Below, piece after piece: positions 60,771 through 64,000 of a stretch of 64,000 nt of DNA (within the stretch, counting starts at the first letter, position 1; every line of letters starts with the position of its first letter). This DNA comes from Oscillospiraceae bacterium (GTDB taxonomy: Bacteria; Bacillota; Clostridia; Oscillospirales; Oscillospiraceae). Both the position numbers and the translations under genes were made by a program. The notes under the pieces are model-generated. The model had not been told where the DNA came from, made no database searches, and saw nothing but the letters and a program-made list of their open reading frames with translations. The DNA lies in contig JAFWQQ010000039.1 of the NCBI GenBank assembly GCA_017545165.1, forward strand, positions 28,891 through 92,890, given 5' to 3'.

Positions 60771-63700
60771 TCAACCCAAATCTATTGTTGCATAGACTTC
60801 ATTTTCCCAGGGGGGACCTTTGCCATTATAAAAACCCAACTGTACATCCAAGGAATAAGTACCGGGTTCCAGGGCTTCCAGCGGGACCTTGAAGATCATG
60901 CGGTATGTGCCGTCATCGCCCGCATGGGACTCGGCCAGGGCAGGGGGCTCCAGATTTGTCCAGGTGCCGAATCTTGCGCTTGTGCTTTTGATCGAGATAT
61001 TCTCCATCTCCACCAGAGAGAGATTCACCGCGAGCTCCATCACGAGGCACTTATTCTCCTCGTCATAGTAGAAGGGCGGATCGTTGGCGCTGACAACAAA
61101 GCGCCCGCCGTACTGCTCAAATTCCGCGCTCTCCAGACTGCCCTTGGTACCGTCGGCGTAGGTATATTCCACGACGATCTTGGCCTTATACCTCCGGCCT
61201 TCCGCATCTGCGCTCGAGATGTCCTCCAGATACTGGTCAAAGAGCCAGGCGGAGTACTTTCCATCCACTTCGTCCCCGGGGCCGCATCTCGCCGCCCCAT
61301 ACTCGCCGGAGACCTCTGAGAAGTTGCTGCCGGTCTTGCGCAGGATCCGGAAGAATGCGGTCCCGCCTTCCAGGTCGTTGAGGGTCAGGATCCCGACCGC
61401 ACCGTAGCCGGGATCGCCTTCCGTGCCATACAGGCTTACTTCCAGCGTCGGAGCGCCGCGAAGGTGGAAGAGCGAAGCGGCTTGTGATCCCCAGTCGATG
61501 GCCCCGCCATAGTCCTGATAGTTCAGCGTCAGGGCCACGGAAGTCTGCTTCGTCAGATCCAGATCTTCTCCGTCCAGGGCGTATTCCACGGTGTAGATGC
61601 CGTCTTCGCCCGGGCCGCTGATCGTCGCCTTGCCCAGGAGCTCCCAAGTCTTTTCGCCGCTGCGAAGAGCGCAGGAACTGACGGTCAGTTTGCTCAGGTC
61701 GGAGATCAGCCCCTTGTCCACCCGGAACTTCGCGGTGATCTTCCCGCTCTCCAGTTCCGCAGACACGCCGCGTACATAGTCCCCGGTGTAGATGTAGAAG
61801 CAGCGGAGGTCCGTTGAGTACACGATCCCGCGGGTGCCATCTGTCAGCTTGTACTTGGCGGCCATGCGCACCTGTTTCTTCAGGCCCATAGCGCCGCCCA
61901 GTTCAAAGGTGGTCGCGTCCACAGCCAGGTCCTCACAGTGCCAGGCGCTGTCTGTCCCGCTGTGAAACACCCAGATCTTGTTGTCTCCGCCATACGGGCA
62001 ATCTTCCCAGTTGCTGCCGCCGATATCTGCGTACTGCAGATAGACCGTGACCGACTCCGATGGGTCGACGTCGTTGAGATCCAGATCGAAGGTATAGCGG
62101 AACCAGTCAGCGCTCCCGGAGCCGATGTCGTGGCTCGAGCTCACCTGTACAAAGACCGGAGGTGTCAGATCCGTGGGCGTGGCTCTGAAGAAGTCGCAGC
62201 TGAGGTTATAGGGATCCCAGCGATAGAGCCCGTCGACCCAGCCCAGGATATCCGGATACATCGAATACGAGCCGTCCTCAAAGGGGCTGTCGGATACAAA
62301 GGTGAAGCGCAGATGGCGGATCCCGCTCTCGTCGGTCCACATCTCAGTTTCGGGATCCTTATAGTCTTTCCAGGCGTCCGTATTCCAAAGACTGCCGCCA
62401 TGGACTTCCACATTGTCGGGATCCATCAGAGCGGGGTCGATGATCAGGTCGAAGCTCATGGTATAAAGGGTCTTGCCCGTTTCGGAGTCGATCCGTTCCG
62501 CTTCGAGTCTGCCTTGTTCCCCATAGCTCTTGTCGAACTTGGCGAAGGAACCCATGAAGACGGGCCGGGTCTCTGTCTCGATCTGATCGGTCTCCCCGTC
62601 CGGATATACGATGTCGAAGACGATCTTCGCTGCGCCCAGGACGCCCCCGTTGTCCGCAGGCTCTTCCAGATAGGCTTCGATATAGTTCTCCCAGGTGTCG
62701 CCCGGTTCCTCCAGCGGATCGTATCCATTCGCCCAATTCGCGATATACATATCATAGTCCGGGGGAACGGGCTCGTAAAAACCGTCTCCGGTATCCACGC
62801 AGATCCTGGCGTTGGCAGAGCCCCCCTTCAGGTCGTTGAGCGTCACGATATAATAGAGGGTGGGATACCACGCACCTTCGACATAAGGACCATAAAGATC
62901 CGGATCCAGCTCTACCGTCGGCATGTTGCGCACTTTGACGCTGGCCCAGGCGCCGCTGGTCCAGTCGATCTTCTTGTCCTCGTCCTTGTAAAGGAGAACC
63001 AGCAGGACCTTGTCATTGCTGCCCGAAAGGGCGGGTTCTCCGGGACCCAGTATGTCGGCAAGCGGGCAGGTGAGCCGGATGATCCCCTCCTCCGTCATGG
63101 GGGACATGGTCAGCTTGTCCGGATCCATGTCGATCCAGGTGTCGCCGATGTGTACGGTGACTTCCACCTTTTCCAGCTTGTCGGGATCCAGGATCAGGTC
63201 CTTCTGCACCCGGAAAGTGACGTCAAGGCCTTTGCCGTCCACTTTGCCGGAGTTCCCGTCCGCGTCCGGATTGTGGGTCAAGTATCCGCCCTTATAGGCG
63301 TAGAGCTCCTTGATGTCGGTGGAATACACGGTTCCCGAAGTGCCGTCCGTCAGCGTGTAGTCGCAGGCGACGCGCATCTGCATCAGAGCGCCCAGCTCGC
63401 CATGGTCCCAATCCCATGATACATAAGCCATATCATAGGCCATGCTGCCGGACCAGATACCGCCGGAACCGCTGTAAGTCAGGGTCGGGATCGAGTACCC
63501 GCCCGCGGGGATATCATTCCAATGGGCGCCGGTGGGGCTGCCTTTCTCCAGGCGCGCTGTGATGGGCTTGGTCGGATCGACGTCATGCAGGTCCAGATCG
63601 AAGGATACCGAGAAGTAGTCGTAACTTCCGATATCGTCTATCCCGGTATACACCTCATGCTCCGAGCTTACGGCGGTGAACTCCGGTCCGATCGCAGGCG

Positions 63701-64000
63701 TCGGGGTCGGCGTCTCCGTCGGCGTAGGCGTAGGCGACGGTGTGGGCGTCGGCGTCGGTGTGGGCGTCGGCGTCGGTGTGGGCGTCGGCGTCGGTGTGGG
63801 CGTCGGCGTCGGTGTGGGCGTCGGCGTCGGTGTGGGTGTCGGCGTCGGTGTGGGCGTGGGCGTGGGCGTCGGCGTAGGCGTCGGCGTAGGCGTAGGCGTC
63901 GGCGTGGGCGTCGGCGTAGGGGTAGGCGTAGGCGTGGGCGTCGGCGTCGGCGTAGGGGTAGGCGTCGGCGTAGGCGTCGGCGTAGGCGTAGGCGTCGGCG
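60771..64000 (-). CDS. Large secreted protein with Pro-Thr repeat spacer and a duplicated C-terminal block (5' end outside window)
   Basis: At least 1076 codons; the frame is open to the right edge, and the start is not seen. From the right edge it first reads about 100 residues of (Pro-Thr)n (63696-64000), ending [11 protein letters not shown]. Then a block of about 490 residues is followed by a second related block of about 460. Matching parts include [20 protein letters not shown] with [20 protein letters not shown], and [11 protein letters not shown] with [11 protein letters not shown]. The blocks are acidic, Asp/Gly/Tyr/Trp-rich and beta-like, as in extracellular adhesins or surface proteins. 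No LPxTG or membrane anchor is at the C-terminus (ends YATIDLG). Function not known. Confidence 0.75.
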   Translation of the reverse strand, partial: PTPTPTPTPTPTPTPTPTPTPTPTPTPTPTPTPTPTPTPTPTPTPTPTPTPTPTPTPTPTPTPTPTPTPTPTPTPTPTPTPTPTPTPSPTPTPTETPTPTPAIGPEFTAVSSEHEVYTGIDDIGSYDYFSVSFDLDLHDVDPTKPITARLEKGSPTGAHWNDIPAGGYSIPTLTYSGSGGIWSGSMAYDMAYVSWDWDHGELGALMQMRVACDYTLTDGTSGTVYSTDIKELYAYKGGYLTHNPDADGNSGKVDGKGLDVTFRVQKDLILDPDKLEKVEVTVHIGDTWIDMDPDKLTMSPMTEEGIIRLTCPLADILGPGEPALSGSNDKVLLVLLYKDEDKKIDWTSGAWASVKVRNMPTVELDPDLYGPYVEGAWYPTLYYIVTLNDLKGGSANARICVDTGDGFYEPVPPDYDMYIANWANGYDPLEEPGDTWENYIEAYLEEPADNGGVLGAAKIVFDIVYPDGETDQIETETRPVFMGSFAKFDKSYGEQGRLEAERIDSETGKTLYTMSFDLIIDPALMDPDNVEVHGGSLWNTDAWKDYKDPETEMWTDESGIRHLRFTFVSDSPFEDGSYSMYPDILGWVDGLYRWDPYNLSCDFFRATPTDLTPPVFVQVSSSHDIGSGSADWFRYTFDLDLNDVDPSESVTVYLQYADIGGSNWEDCPYGGDNKIWVFHSGTDSAWHCEDLAVDATTFELGGAMGLKKQVRMAAKYKLTDGTRGIVYSTDLRCFYIYTGDYVRGVSAELESGKITAKFRVDKGLISDLSKLTVSSCALRSGEKTWELLGKATISGPGEDGIYTVEYALDGEDLDLTKQTSVALTLNYQDYGGAIDWGSQAASLFHLRGAPTLEVSLYGTEGDPGYGAVGILTLNDLEGGTAFFRILRKTGSNFSEVSGEYGAARCGPGDEVDGKYSAWLFDQYLEDISSADAEGRRYKAKIVVEYTYADGTKGSLESAEFEQYGGRFVVSANDPPFYYDEENKCLVMELAVNLSLVEMENISIKSTSARFGTWTNLEPPALAESHAGDDGTYRMIFKVPLEALEPGTYSLDVQLGFYNGKGPPWENEVYATIDLG
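63696..64000. repeat. Pro-Thr coding repeat tract
   Basis: More than 300 bp of GTCGGCGTCGGTGTGGGC-type 18-bp and 6-bp units on the plus strand, translating on the minus strand as (Pro-Thr)n. It continues beyond the window edge. Confidence 0.9.

Noticed and set aside
63696-64000. Possible CRISPR or satellite DNA
   Set aside because: The repeats are in frame with the downstream gene and encode (Pro-Thr)n, a common spacer of surface proteins.

Overview
The window looks like chromosome from a high-GC member of the Clostridia, most likely an uncultured gut Oscillospirales bacterium. This is an inference. It rests on Firmicute-type gene content (fused FeoA-FeoB, TepA, HerA/DUF853, LicD, TagD/TagF-like teichoic genes, an RsgI/DUF4367-like anti-sigma partner), strong AGGAGG-type ribosome binding sites, GC-rich codon use, and the dense intergenic mosaics of short hairpins often seen in that group. 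No rRNA, tRNA, CRISPR array or intact transposase was seen.

Layout. 1-15.9 kb is housekeeping: the 5' part of tex, a 1.4 kb hairpin-repeat field, feoAB with a Cys-rich FeoB partner, prmA, a TepA-type ClpP protease, an orphan membrane protein, then a leftward operon prfA > tsaC-coaE fusion > M18 aminopeptidase > radical SAM. A 108-residue orphan, a HerA-type ATPase and cdsA follow. A small non-autonomous IS200/IS605-like relic lies at about 15.9-16.15 kb.

16.2-52.0 kb is one long cell-surface polysaccharide region, all on the minus strand, with at least four likely transcription units. From its upstream end: a PglF/CapD-type dehydratase; a second unit driven by a near-consensus promoter at 49832-49860 with DegT aminotransferase, GT4, TupA-like ATP-grasp, Wzy, a two-subunit class I fumarase, PglC-like sugar transferase, two further ATP-grasp proteins, an acyltransferase, and a block of carboxylic-acid enzymes (2-hydroxyacid dehydrogenase, MmgE/PrpD, U32-like barrel, APC permease, CitE-like lyase); then a MurJ-type flippase, a VanZ-TagF fusion, TagD and a phosphocholine set (LicD, a winged-HTH/LicC/LicA fusion, LicC, BCCT transporter). 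A third unit has two tandem NTP_transf_5 proteins. A fourth has an HTH-GHMP sugar kinase, a sugar nucleotidyltransferase, a UDP-glucuronate epimerase, UDP-glucose dehydrogenase, RmlA and RmlB. Together these can make nucleotide sugars, start a chain on the lipid carrier, flip and polymerise it, and decorate it with phosphocholine and perhaps with carboxylates or amino acids.

52.2-64 kb: a membrane-anchored PI-PLC, a PcrA/UvrD helicase, an ECF sigma/anti-sigma pair, a THEP1-like NTPase with SfsA, a His-rich CsoR/RcnR metal sensor, an MscS channel, and the C-terminal part of a large secreted protein with a Pro-Thr repeat spacer and a duplicated 450-500-residue block.

The most unusual points are the carboxylate-enzyme module embedded in the capsule operon, the HTH-GHMP kinase whose promoter carries three copies of a 16-bp motif, the winged-HTH/LicC/LicA fusion, the VanZ-TagF fusion with an internal start, and the TsaC-CoaE fusion. 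All functions are read from sequence by eye; none was checked by a database search.
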